This document shows positions 47,971 through 59,545 of a DNA stretch of 64,000 nucleotides, one piece after another (position 1 is the first letter of the stretch; each line of letters opens with the position of its first letter). The translations under genes and the position numbers were made by a program. This DNA is from Haematobia irritans (taxonomy: Eukaryota > Arthropoda > Insecta > Diptera > Muscidae): assembly GCF_050003625.1 (NCBI RefSeq), contig NC_134400.1, positions 61,752,241-61,816,240 on the forward strand. The letters run 5' to 3'. The notes under the pieces are model-generated. The model searched no databases and was not told the DNA's origin. It saw only the letters and a list, made by a program, of their open reading frames with translations.

Positions 47971-48270
47971 ACCCAGAAAAAAGTGACCCCTTCTTTAAGT
48001 TAAAATGAAGTCATTGTGAAGAAAGTTGAACTTCGTATAGCGCCAAAGACATATTTATTTGTTTGAACGATGTGATTTTCGTAGAAATTAGGTAGAATGC
48101 ATTCCATATATTAGTTAACATTTTCCTATATTTATGTACCACTATACTACTGAATGAAAAAATTTACCATATACCATTTACCGTATACCATAGCAACGCG
48201 ATTCCAACTAAAAAAACAACCCACGCGCAAACACATCGATTACGTCGATGACAGGTATAGATTACAGGTA
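47971..48270. other. AT-rich stretch, no gene
   Basis: Unassigned sequence, with a few E/D-like words around 48000-48060. There is no supported feature. Confidence 0.4.
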
Positions 48271-48925
48271 CATTGAAAAAAAAAGCATGCCCGGTTCTAA
48301 AGATTTTGTCTTTACTTTAAAAATTTTGGTATTGATTCCGAGCCAAAGAAGCGGAGAATACATGTAAGGATACTTTTAAGGCACAGTTCTCTTTTAAATT
48401 TGGGTTTTGTGTACTTGCTTCTACGAAACAAATTTTAATTTTTCGCTTTTTCAGCCTTTTTTCTTCATATGCTATCAATGACCTTTAAAAACGAGTAAAC
48501 GACAACTTTATTTTCCAAATTAAGACTCGACTTCCTGTAGAAATTATGCTATGTTTCAAGTAAAACCGTCTTTAAAATAAAGTGTTGAAAAACATGTCCT
48601 ATATTTGAACGATTTTTTGCTTTGTAGTCAAGATGCAAGAAGACAACAAATTTAAAGACAATTTCATTAAATTTAAAGAATTATTCTGAATTATTAAAGT
48701 CAAGTTGACCTTAGCCCAAACATTTGTTCTTTCATGTTATGATACCCATTTTTAAGTGAAATTACTTAATTATAAAGACAATACGACTTCATTGAAAAGT
48801 TTATCGGCTTTTGGACAAGGAAAAAAACTTTATATTAGAGAAATGCGTCTTCTATGATAAGCAAAATTTGCATTCGTATTTCAAAGGCATGAAATCTTTG
48901 ACCTCACGACAATATTTTTTTCAGT
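48271..48925 (-). mobile_element. E-family MITE, copy E5
   Basis: Reverse-strand E copy. It starts CATTGAAAAAAAAAGCATG after TA and ends ...GACAATATTTTTTTCAGT. Full length relative to E1/E2, with scattered substitutions. Confidence 0.8.
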
Positions 48926-49380
48926 ATTTTCAATTTTTTCCTCAAGTATATACAGTGAAACAATTAAACTTTTCCAATTTACATTAAATTTACAGAGGAT
49001 GTGGGGTAGGGTATTATAATGGATATTTGATTTTGTGATATTCGGAAGGGAAGAGGGGCCTCCCCTTGCTCTGCTGTTTAAAAATTGGGCTTATAATTTC
49101 TTTGCAATTTTTTTTTTTGGGACGTCTACACAATATACGCTATATCATTTTATAGTTTCAAGTTTATTTGAAATTTACAAAGGCCGTAGGGGAAGGTTAT
49201 GAAATCAATATGGTGTACTTGATTTCTGGGTATTTGGACGGGAACCTCCTCCTTGCCCCACACTATAAAACTTGCAGGAAACTTGGAATTTGCAGAGAAA
49301 GTTACGTCCCTTTACAGAAAAAAGAGCAAAATCTAACCTTCTCCGATTTACTTGAAATTGGGAGAAGATGCTTAAATTTA
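48926..49380. other. Unassigned stretch, weakly purine-rich
   Basis: GGGGTAGGG and GAAGGGGAATAG-like runs recur here and at 49920-50050. The frame 49168-49398 runs into D2 and shows no domain. No gene can be supported. Confidence 0.4.
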
Positions 49381-49894
49381 CACTCAAAAAAAAAGTGAAC
49401 TCTCTATTTCACTAAAGCCAATTTAACTTTCATTTAGTTCATGGAATTATTTTGTTTGGAGAAAGTTTCCTCTACTCTAATAATTTTTTGTGTACGTTAG
49501 TTAAATTAACTAAAACCGAGGAAAAAATATACACAAATGAAGGATAAAGATTAACTAAATTCGTGTCTTCCACAAAATAGTTCAATATTTCTTTAAATTT
49601 GTAAATTTTACTACAAATGCGTTCATCATGAACTTCGTATGTCACTAAAGACATTCTTGCAATTTTGAACTCCAATTTTTTCCTTCAAACTACAAAATTT
49701 ACTTTAACAAGTGAAAAAAACTTAATTATGTCTAATAAATTTTCTTGAATTTGTCGAAAAATATTTACTTATTTTTATGACATCGGCGTGATGCCAGCGT
49801 TTGTTATGCTGTTTAGTTAAAATTTTCTAAAAATATTCAAAATTTTCTAAAATTAACCAAATTTTTCTTACTGGTGGGTTCATTATTTTCAGTG
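49381..49894. mobile_element. D-family MITE, copy D2 (514 bp)
   Basis: Ends CACTCAAAAAAAAAAGTGAA and ...TTATTTTCAGTG with TA on both sides. Same length as D1 and closely similar throughout. The reverse frame at 49472-49675 shares its first about 45 residues with D1. Confidence 0.85.
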
Positions 49895-49896
49895 TA

Positions 49897-50509
49897 TACA
49901 GGTTACATGATTTTTCGATTTCTGGTTGGGGAAGGGGAATAGTGAAGTAGGTTAGTTTGTGAAATGAATATAGGGTACGCGAATTTACGATATCTGGTCG
50001 GGGAGGATCGAAGGAGGGGTTCCCTCTTGCCCGATTTTTTGGAACTCGGTACATAATTTTATGATTTTTCCACAGGCTTCTGCCAGACTTTTTTAAGTAA
50101 AAAACTTAAATGTACACGAAGTTGACAGGCAACGTAGAGGGTTCTTCATTTTCCGGTATATGTTTGGGAAAGGCATGTTCTCCGTGTCCAACACTTTAAC
50201 AAATATTAATATGGTCAATTTTTAAGTACTTTTATTTTTTCCGATTTATTGGACGGTATGTTGAGGAGAAGAATACATCCCCTTGACAAACCACGCTTGA
50301 AATTCACAGGAAATGTAGAAGATTGTCCAACGATTTGAATACAGAACAATTGAAAACAAAAAAATTTTAAGCCGGTCCATTTTACATCTACATTTCTGTA
50401 TATAAACGAAAAAGCAAATAGCCCGATTTTTTTGAAATATGTAGGACACGTGTGTGGAAACCATGGAGTGATTAATTAGTACTTCTGTTTTTGTGCCACA
50501 CTTTCCCTG
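49897..50509. other. Unassigned stretch, no gene
   Basis: Repeated words (GGGGAAGGG, TTTTTTGGAACTC-like) hint at an old low-complexity repeat continuous with 48926-49380. Its last 13 bases become the target duplication of the next feature. No coding region is supported. Confidence 0.4.
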
Positions 50510-50517
50510 ACCCTACT

Positions 50518-50958
<441 letters not shown>

Positions 50959-50971
50959 ACCCTACTCTTTA

Positions 50972-52771
50972 AAAGAGTTCAAATCTTTCCGAATTTGTTT
51001 TCAGATCGAAGGATATGGTTGACTAAGTTAACGAAAATATGCTTCGGGAGGCGCAGCGAAGCGGGCCGGGTTACGCCGTATATAAAAAATATTCATAGCC
51101 GTATATTAAAAATATTCATAAAATCATAATGAATAATGATTAGTTTAGATTAATTTAATTGGAATGAAAAAAATGTACGCTCCATTGGAATCATGTTTGT
51201 GCAATAAGACTAACTAAGCTACCGGAATCAATTAAAGAGAAAATATTTTTATCTTCGATCTCTTACTATATTTACCAAGTATTGCTCATCAATTCCAGCT
51301 TCTAATGCTATATTTTCCATGCATATATCAGGCGCACCATTCAGAAGGCTTTAATTTTTGAACTCTTACATTTTGATAAATATCTGATTAATGATTTTTG
51401 TGAATCATTTAAGGAGGGATGCTTTAAGATCGCGATAGTCGCTGAATTTTTAATTCTAAACAAATCATTTTCCAGGTCTAGAGACTCGATGCCGATGTTG
51501 CTGACACTGATGGTTCCTTACTAGGAACTACAGTATTGTGGAACAGCATTCCTTACGGTTACAGCGGCAGCGTCGGAATTGAAAATTTTTTGGATTTGCT
51601 ATTGAAACGAAAATGTTGGAAGATAAAATAGTTGAAAAAGAACTTGTAGGAATCTCAGTTGCTCACTTTTAGCAGATTCTAGAAAATTGCTCCATACAAG
51701 ACATCAGCACTATTTTTGCGCGAATTATGCAAGACCAAGTTAATTGTTCGTTAAGATGTATGATTGCTTACCTCGACACCACACCACAAGTACATTATAT
51801 ATTTAAGAATAAAATATTACACTACATAACATTTTCAGTAGAAAGTCAAATAAAGCTTAAAGCCACCAATTTTTCAGATAAGAACAGAACTTAACATAAC
51901 TGAAATGGACTCCAAAAAATATACCTAATTCTATTTATTTTATAAAACTGGTTCTTTACTTGCGCATTTTTTGTCACTCACTGTAGCTAAATACATTTGG
52001 CCATAGGACAACAGTCGCACAAAAATGGTTGATAGTGAGTCGACAGACACAAATGTGCTCCTCTCGATCACTTGGTTACTGGATGTCACAATGTGGCGTT
52101 GTTAAGCGGTAATGTCTTACGAAATGTTGTAAATTAAGTTGTACTCTTGTCATAAATTTCGAACTATGAATGTAGCATCTTATCGACTTTGTGCATTGTG
52201 TGCATCTTTTCATCCTTCGATTCCTTTGTGCCAAACAAACCCTAGGCATTCCATTGGAAGGTACAGGAATCCTACAAACATACAGATGATGCATGACAAA
52301 AGACTTGAAAAAAGGCCAGGTAGTGTAAATCAGCAGGAGCTTCTTTTGCCAATGATGACATCTGTACCTGAAATCTATTCAACAAATCTTCCCCAGTGAC
52401 AAATGGAATTCTATCGGTGAATACAGTTGATATGTAAGAGTCAGTCTGATAAAAACAAGCATTATTTTATGTGACTGTGTTTATTGGGCTTCCTAGAAAA
52501 TCCTTATAGCGATTTACTGAAATCGATCTGTGTGTAAATTGCTAGAATAACAAATATAGGATGTGTTAACCATTTGAATCCACAGTCCTGCATGTTTGTA
52601 TTTTACGTATGAGTTGCAACTCCGTACGATTGTCGTTAAACTTTTAATATTATTAGTATATGGACATATTTGCAGCCTTATACTTTCGTTCGAGACGAAC
52701 GAATCACATGCTACTCATATTAAACATTATTAAATTAAAGGATGAGTGTGGAAATATTAGGAGACTTCCTA
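50972..52771. other. Unassigned stretch, no supported gene
   Basis: A short GC-rich motif GGCGCAGCGAAGCGGGCCGG at about 51050 stands out from AT-rich surroundings and is followed by two copies of CCGTATAT-AAAAATATTCATA. Frames at 52076-52399 on both strands overlap and lack domains. The sequence at 51470-51800 is less AT-rich, but no exon could be defended. Confidence 0.4.
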
Positions 52772-52930
52772 CACCCTCAAAAAAAATCGCTTCTGTAACA
52801 TATACCTCAAACACATTTGCTTCAAGCATATATATTTTCATAATTGGTCCAAACAAAATATTGTTTGTATTGTTCAAACATATTGTGTTTCACCTTACCC
52901 AGCAAAAAAATTGGAAGTTGTTCCACAAAC

Positions 52931-53084
52931 ATTTCTTTTAAAGCCCATACCAGGATCCCCCATCGAGTTTCTTCAACTTCCGATGCAGTCCTTTTGGACA
53001 AGTCAACAAACATTTATTCTAAAGCGCATCGTGGGATCCCCCAATGATTTTTTCCACTTTCGATGCAGTCCTTTTGGACAAGTA
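52931..53084 (+). repeat. 77-bp tandem duplication
   Basis: Two copies, each ending in CGATGCAGTCCTTTTGGACA and containing GGATCCCCC. The frames 52844-53047 and 52911-53138 follow from the duplication. Confidence 0.75.
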
Positions 53085-53241
53085 TTAGAAAGAACGCAAT
53101 CAGGGTATTTAAGTGCAAATTTTGGACAATTAAATTAAAAAAAAAATAGAAAACTAATAAAAAATAAAAAAATATAAAAAAAATAAAAAAAATAGAAAAT
53201 TAATAAAAAAGTAAAAAAAATAATTATAATAAAAAATAAAT

Positions 53242-53290
53242 TTCATCCCCGCTGGGATTTGAACCTGTGCCGTTTGACTTTTTCGCTTCC
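53242..53290 (-). other. tRNA-like B-box module in O3
   Basis: On the reverse strand GGTTCAAATCCCAGCGGGG is a good B box and T-arm. A similar GGTTCAAATCTCACC lies at about 53475-53492 on the reverse strand. No complete cloverleaf. Confidence 0.45.
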
Positions 53291-53621
53291 ATGGAAGTTC
53301 TTTTGAGAAGATTTTGCAAATTACGAGAATTTTTATTTTTTTGTTGATTTGTAACATAATGAAAAAAAATATATATTTATACGAAAATATATGCCGAAAA
53401 TAAAAAATAAAAACGATGCATAACATAAAAAAAATAATTTTTTTGAAAAATATTTGATAAAAAAGATGCCGCTGGTGAGATTTGAACCTGCGTTTCTTAT
53501 TTTTTCGTTCATACTAATAAAGAACTTCTCGAGAAGCAATTAGAATGTTATTCCTTGGTGTCGTATTACGATCATATCACACACATTTGAATTGACCTTT
53601 CGACGCTTTATATTCAATGGC

Positions 53622-53700
53622 GTTTGTGGCTGAGTGTGCTAAGGCGTTCTGTTATAGTGCCAGCAAACCCAGGTTCAACCCCTGGTCGGAGCGAAAAAGT
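53622..53700 (+). other. tRNA-like module in O3 (Ser/Leu-type relic)
   Basis: An A-box-like TGGCTGAGTGTGCTAAGGCG is followed by a B box AGGTTCAACCCCTGG and then GCGAAAAAGTTTTTC, a pol III terminator-like T run. It resembles the module in N (21240-21315). The acceptor stem does not close, so not a functional tRNA. Confidence 0.6.
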
Positions 53701-54082
53701 TTTTCAAATTGTAAAAATTAGATAATAGGAAAATAATAGTGTAATAAAACATATGGTTGAAAAAAAGTGAAATTGGTTGAAACAAATTTTTTTCGCTTTT
53801 TAAATTTCTTCATTCAGACTAACTTCCAGGGCACAACTCCCAAAGTAATGCAAAGGATATGTTTTTAAGACGCCAATTGGTTACTTCCATTATTTTACTT
53901 GCAGCATACTCTCTAGGTCTCTCTTTCTAAAGACATAAATGTTTATAGGCTATGTCCCAAACATGGTATGCTAGTTTATGAACATTATAGCTTGCACTTA
54001 AAAATATTGTGTTAAAAAAGTTGAGTGCCAACCATATAATGTTTACACCGAAACATATGAAAAACAGCCTTTTTCGTCCATG

Positions 54083-54962
54083 TACAAAAATATTTAAGTT
54101 TCATTCCAGACGTCCGAACCATCTCCAGTCAATGTTAAAATTCATGAACGGACAGCTTAAATTTAATCTTTACAAATAAAAAAGACCACAGACAATCGTC
54201 GGATCGTAAAAATATGTTTTACATTAAAGGGAAATTGGTCGAAAATTCTAAAATTTCGCTCCAGAGGAAGGTATTTTTCTTTTGGTGACCATAATTAGAA
54301 AATATCAAGCATCCGACAAAATAGTGGAATCACACGCAAAAAATACAATAAAAGTAATAACCAATGAACATGGTTTGAAAGTTTTACGTTTTATGGGAAA
54401 AATGAACTACCCAGCGAAAATTGTATTCAATATTTTGAGATTTCCATAATACGTTGTTAAAATAATAAAATTTTACTGAGATTTTAGAATTTATAACTTT
54501 TTATATTAACAGGTGAACTAAAAATAAAGAACAAATCATTAGCGCCAAATCATTACCATAGTAATTACGCTGTAGTTAATTCTTAAAATTTTTGAGAAGA
54601 GTATCAAAATGTTCTCCTGCATTAGTTAGAATTGAACATATATGTACGGTCATAGAAATTTATACCCATGTTTAGGTCATACAAATTTAGTAATGAGTAA
54701 AGATTTCATTGGGCTGGGGAAAATTGTTAAAAAAATTTTAAAAGTAAACTAAATCAAAGTAATTTTTTGTTTTTGCAATTAACACAAGTAAATTTTAGCA
54801 ACAATTTAAGAACGGACTTTATTCTGTATAGAAATTTTATGATACCGTTTAATAATGTTTTTTATGGGAACCGAAAATATAGTACCTTAGCCACATTCAT
54901 TCGAACCTCTCTTCGCATATGCAACCGGATATGTTCATAATAATACTTCATGCACAACAAGT
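54083..54962. mobile_element. C-type MITE relic and unassigned DNA
   Basis: Between about 54330 and 54800 the C-type blocks occur in order (GGGAAAAATGAACTACC, TTTTGAGATTTCCATAATAC, CATTGGGCTGGGGAAAATTG). The ends are indistinct. No gene. Confidence 0.5.
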
Positions 54963-55027
54963 TGGTTAGGTTAGGTTAAAGTTTCAGGCTCATTTAGACT
55001 ACTCAGTTCATTGTGATACCACATTTA
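54963..55027 (-). mobile_element. SINE 3' fragment
   Basis: GGTTAGGTTAGGTTAAAGTT followed by TCAGGCTCATTTAGACTA and CATTGTGATACCACA, matching the 3' end of the SINE on the reverse strand. Confidence 0.65.
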
Positions 55028-55087
55028 ACCAAAAGTACCTATTGGATATGGGCACTTCTAGTTTTAACACTGAACCTTCTCTATTAT

Positions 55088-55140
55088 TATACCCTGCTCC
55101 ACACTGTGGAACAGGGTATTATAAGTTAGTGCATATGTTT
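55088..55140 (-). mobile_element. B-family right-end fragment
   Basis: ATACCCTGCTCCACACTGTG followed by GAACAGGGTATTATAAG and TAGTGCATATG is the right end of a B element in reverse. It abuts the A-run 3' end of the non-LTR element, so the LINE probably inserted into B. Confidence 0.65.
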
Positions 55141-55864
55141 TTTTAATGCATTTAATGCTTGTTTTCTTTTGTTAAACCAAGCAGATTGTTCAGAAAACAT
55201 TAACAGACTGCTAAGTTAACGTTTTCCAGGTCCGCCAGTAATCTAAAGCTATATGCCCCTAAAACTCGCTTACGCCTTGCACAAAATGCAGGACACTCAC
55301 ACAAGAGGTGTTTAATTGATTCCTTTTCCTCCGCATCATGACAGCTCATACAGTAGTAATTATACTTCACATCAGACAGCGACCCGTTATAGCAGATATC
55401 AGAAGTAATATCTGATGCCTTGAGAACACTAGCATATCTAGTGTGCAGTTTAAGTTTAAATGGGGCCATATTTGTTTGGTGTCGTTACAACCCTTGCAAT
55501 TCTCCCATCGAACATTGGCCATCATAACCGGTATGTTCCTATGGTCAGGCACCCACATTAGGTGAATATTGTACTGCTCATCCATCTCGTTGAGAGATTT
55601 GCGGCAGTCGATGGCCGTTTTCGAGTTAAGGAATAGAGGGTCCAAGGATTTTATTGTAGGTTGACTGTCTGAGTATATATTAATACCAACATTTGTTAGA
55701 ACATTACTTCTCAGCCAATTCACCACCTCTCTTATTGCTAATATTTTAGCGTGAAAAACACCACAGTGATTACCCAGCAAAAAAATTTGGAAGTTCTTCC
55801 AAAGGCACAACTTTAAAAGCACTTCCAGAAGATGCACTCCCAATGATGTTCTTTATTTTAACTA

Positions 55865-56527
55865 AAGGGTGATACGGTCAAAATTTGGTGAAGGGAAAAC
55901 GCGTGTAAATCGGTGAAATCGTTTATTTAAAAAAATCAAAATAAATTTCTTTTTCAAGTTCAATTAGTATAAAATTCAGGAAATATATTCAGTTAGGCTT
56001 TCGCTTTTCCAAATCCGAATTGCCGGGCTTCACGCTTGACACCTGCCATCAGATTTTGTACAGCCACATTGTCCACCTTCTTCGCCGCAGAAAGCCAGTT
56101 TGCCTTGAACTGCAGGTAGAGATGGCTTGCCAAACCAGATATTTCTTTGCGAACTTTGACAGTTTTATGTGCTTGAAAATATATGCTACCTTTCCCCTTC
56201 CTTTTGCCGTATAAAACTCCTGTCCCGGAAGCTGCTTGTAGTCGGCTTTGACGTAGGTGTCGTCGTCCATTACCACGCAGTCATACTTAGTCAGCATAGT
56301 CATGTACAGCCTCCAGGATCGCGCTTTGGCCGTCGTATTTTGTTTATCATCGCGATTTGGAGTCACTACCTTCTTGTAAGTCGATAGTCCGGCTCGTTTT
56401 TTGGCTCGATGCACGGTTGTAGACGATACACCCAGCTTATTTGCGGCATCTCGGAGAGAGAGAGGTTAGGGTTTCGCTTGAAACTACCGGCAACTCTCTT
56501 TGTCATCTCAGCGGCTTCCGGTTTTCG
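55865..56527 (-). mobile_element. Tc1/mariner-type element remnant
   Basis: The left end (AAGGGTGATACGGTC) is preceded by TA, as for a Tc1/mariner TIR. The other end is missing where A5 begins. A transposase remnant lies on the reverse strand. The element lacks its N-terminal half and a large central piece. Confidence 0.75.
56000..56520 (-). pseudogene. Tc1-like transposase remnant
   Basis: On the reverse strand SFKRNPNLSLSEMPQI (end of the DNA-binding region) is followed, after a frameshift, by a segment with CVVMDDDTYVKADYKQLPGQ. That is the first catalytic-Asp motif, usually MDDETYVK. FAKKYLVWQAISTC follows. The second Asp and the final acidic residue region are deleted; only a C-terminal AGVKREARQFGFGK tail near 56000-56050 is left. 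It cannot be active. Confidence 0.75.
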
Positions 56528-57278
56528 ACCTCCAGAACCCCTTGGAAGAGCAAAATTCTTCCCATTCGGTTGAAATTTGGTACGTGATGTTAGTATATGG
56601 TATCCAACAACCATGCAAGAATTGGTTCCTATCAGCCCATAATGATATATAGCTCCCATATAAACCGATCCCCAGATTTCACCTCCGGTGCCTTTTGGAG
56701 AAGCAAAATTCATCCGATCTGCTTGAAATTTGGTACGTGGTGATCGTATATGATATTTAACAACCATGCCAAAAGAGGTCCATATCAGTCCATAATCATA
56801 TATAGCCCCATATAAACCGATCCCGAGATTTGGTTTTGGAGCCTCTTGGAGGAGCAAATTTCATCCGAGTGAGTTGAAATTTGGTACATTGTGCTAATAT
56901 ATGGTCGTTAAAAACCATGCGTAACTAGGTCCATATCGGTCTATATTTATATATATCCCTCAGATAAATCGATTTCCAATCACACAAAAATTGGTCCATA
57001 TCAAGTTCATCAATCTATATAGACCCCATATAAGCGGCCTTCATATTTCAATTCTGGCTCTCTACGTACGGTGCAAAAGGCCATGTCGATTCGTAATTAT
57101 TTGTAGACTTACCTATACATAAGTTTTTTTGTCTAATATATACCACGAGAAGTTTTAAGATACCACAACCCAAGTAATTCGATTGTGGATGACAGTGTTT
57201 CGTAGAAGTTTCTACGCAATCCATGGTGGAGGGTACATAAGATTCGGCCTGACCGAACTTACGGCCGTATACACTTGT
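56528..57278 (-). mobile_element. A-family remnant A5
   Basis: Reverse-strand A sequence. It has two to three 153-bp-type units, then the unique left part with GGATGACAGTGTTTCGTAG, CCATGGTGGAGGGTAC and CGGCCGTATACACTTGT. The right half is missing. At about 56908-56925 it preserves the uninterrupted site into which D1 inserted in A2. Confidence 0.75.
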
Positions 57279-59277
57279 TATAACTTGGTTTTTTCATACT
57301 TTTAATGGGTAATTTTAAATTTGTTTGTTTCAAATACGTTAAAAACTGAGTAAGAATTCATAAAATGGTACAAATCATTTAAATTTTGTCGAAAAAAAAT
57401 GCTAAATCCAATCTGAGAAAATTGTGAAAATATTTAAGGTCAAACGTTTCCGACAAGCGTTAGAATCTAAACAATTATAAAAAGTTATAAAAATTATTTA
57501 TTTGACAAAATATCACAGCATTTTTTAATTTACATCCAAAACATTGAATTCGGATCACACCTAAAGAAGTGATTCAAATTCAGTGCAACGGCTGTTGAAA
57601 TGGATGACTTCTGTCCTATGACAAGCCCATGTTAAATTCATCGCTTCTGTTTCAATTTTGCACCACTTCCGGATCCAAAAAGAACATTTTCATTACTTTT
57701 TTGGCGACGCTTTTTTTGCTGGGTAGGTAATCTTTTCGCTATTCGAAGTTCCGGATCTTTAGAATATACTCCGAAACACACTTGTCCATCCAGTTTGGAG
57801 CCATCAGTGTAGAAATCTATATATCGTTTATTCCCCGGGGTCTATGTACACCACGCCTCACTGTTGGGAATTAAGAGTTTCAAACTTTTTGTCGAAAAGT
57901 GGTTTCGCCAGAGTGTAATCCACTACGTTAGGCACATCTGGCATTATTTTGAGGACCGAACTGTGACCGTACATTGTTTCCGACCACAGCGATAGCTCGC
58001 ACAGCCGTTGTTGCAGCTGATTGTTTGGCCAAAATGTCTAAAGGCAATAGATGCAGTATGACATTAAGGGAATTTGTTCCTGTCTTGCTGAATGCGCCTG
58101 AAATACACAAACACGCCATACGCTGAACTTTATCTAAACCAGTCGGTTTCTGAAGTGCCGGCCACCAGACTACAACACCATATAGCATTATAGGTCTAAC
58201 CACTGCCATGTATAGCCAATGCACAATTTTTGGTTTTAGTCCCCACTTTTTTTCCTATTGCCTTTTTGCACGAGTACAAAGCTACAGTTGCCTTCCTCGC
58301 CCTTTCTTCAATATTAAGCTTAAAGTTCAGCTTCCTGTCCAAAATAACGCCAAGGTATTTTGCGCAATCACCAAAGGGAATTTCAATACCCCCTAAGGAA
58401 ATAGGCCTAACCGTGGGAGTTTTTCGATCTTTGCAGTACATGACTAATTCTGTCTTTGCAGGATTTACCCCAAGACCATTGTCTTTCGCCCATTGTTCAG
58501 TCATCCGGAGGGCCCTCTGAATAATATCTCTGATTGTGGATGGGAATTTTCCCCTGACTGCCAGAGCTACATCATCTGCGTATGCCACCACTTTTATCCT
58601 TTCTTTTTCTAGAGTAACCAGAAGGCTATTTATAGCAACATTCCAAAGAAGAGGTGATAGAACTCCTCCTTGGGGAGTGCCTCTGTTCACATACTTTTGT
58701 ATGTTTGCTTGTCCTAGTGTGGCTGAAATACGTCTCTTCATTAGCAGTTCGGGTAGCAGCCTAAGTATTCCTGGATCAACATTCACAGTTGCCAGTCCAT
58801 TTAATATAGAGCTCGGATTGACGTTATTGAATGGCCCTTCGATGTCTAGAAACGCCACGATTGTGTATTCATTGACAGATAGTGAGCTTTCAATAAAGCT
58901 GACTAGTTCATGCAAAGCGGTCTCAGCAGACCTGCCCTTCGAGTATGCATGCTGTAGTTTCGAGAGCAAACTTGAATCGACGCTAGTTCTACACCCTCAA
59001 AAAAAATCGCTTCTTTAACAGGAAGCACATATATTATTGGATACTGCCGAAACATTAATATGTTTGTTTTATGTGAACATATTATATGTTTGGAAGCATT
59101 TTGAGCCCAAAAATATTATATGCTTGGAAGAATTTTTCCCAAAGACGATTGTGCTCATTGCCTAACATACTCGTAATTTTCACGTCCACGAAATATTTTA
59201 GTTCTTGGCACCTTTTTCTGTAATACAAATAATGTTGAAGAAATTATTCACTTTTATATTTTTTTAAAATTTTACCT

Positions 59278-59352
59278 TTCGCCTGCTCGGAGAATCGAAC
59301 CGAGGACCATACAGTTTGTAAGCCAACACACTATCCACTGGACTACGTAGCT
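59278..59352 (-). other. tRNA-like module of O2, conserved with O1
   Basis: On the reverse strand: A-box-like TAGTCCAGTGGATAG, then GTTGGCTTACAAACTG, then B box TCGGTTCGATTCTCCGA with a closed 5-bp T-stem. It is followed by GGTAAAATTTT and the TTGTATTACAGAAAAAGG block exactly as in O1. The acceptor stem is not closed. It is an inherited part of the O family. Confidence 0.65.
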
Positions 59353-59463
59353 GTTATAGTCACCAGTAGATAATTATCGTTATAAGTTACATTTATATAG
59401 CATAGTTTTCAGCGCCCACGAGCCCATGCAAACATAACATTATTTAACAGAAACATACATTTT

Positions 59464-59545
59464 TTTGCCACGTGGAGCAGTGGTTAGCATGTCTGCTTTG
59501 CATGCAAAGGATCGTGGGTTCAATCCCTGCTCCGACCGAAAACTT
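59464..59545 (+). other. tRNA-like module of O2 (SINE-head type)
   Basis: CCACGTGGAGCAGTGGTTAG carries an A box (TGGAGCAGTGG), with an anticodon-like CTTTGCATG and B box GGGTTCAATCC. A run of 12 T after GACCGAAAAC could terminate pol III. It resembles the head of the 27914 SINE closely (GTGGxGCAxTGGTTA, GGATCGTGGGTTCAA). Confidence 0.6.

Larger units (their letters stand above)
52772..54082. mobile_element. O-family element, copy O3
   Basis: Left end CACCCTCAAAAAAAATCGCT and right end (reversed) CATGGACGAAAAAGGCTGTT, TA on both sides. The interior includes a segment starting CCCAGCAAAAAAATTGGAAG (52907), a 77-bp tandem duplication (52931-53084), and at least two tRNA-like modules. Compared with O2 the arms are worn. 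No transposase. Confidence 0.7.
55773..57723 (-). mobile_element. J-family element J3 inserted in RNase H, itself filled
   Basis: Left end CCCAGCAAAAAAATTTGGAA and right end ...GACGCTTTTTTTGCTGGG, flanked by TA on both sides. The J arms (55773-55863 and 57279-57723) match J2 and J4. The middle has been replaced by a Tc1-like remnant (55865-56527) and an A-family remnant (56528-57278). Confidence 0.8.
55200..57900 (-). pseudogene. ORF2 RNase H and C-terminal region, split by J3
   Basis: Upstream of J3 the reverse strand reads FYTDGSKLDGQVCFGVYSKD, the first RNase H aspartate motif. Downstream it continues NHCGVFHAKILAIREV, IYSDSQPTIKSL (third acidic residue) and LMWVPDHRNIP. The catalytic Glu usually found in the FHAE motif is Lys here, so the domain would be inactive even without the insertion. 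A C-terminal CHDAEEKESIKHLLCECP matches the usual HxxxC-type zinc-binding end. There is a frameshift near 55470. Removing J3 plus one TA keeps the frame. Confidence 0.8.

Noticed and set aside
56049..56414. Intact Tc1-like transposase
   Set aside because: It lacks the N-terminal part and two of three catalytic regions, and contains a frameshift.
59464..59545. Functional tRNA-Ala gene (anticodon-like TGC)
   Set aside because: A and B boxes are good, but the acceptor stem does not pair and it sits inside a mobile element like other tRNA-like relics.
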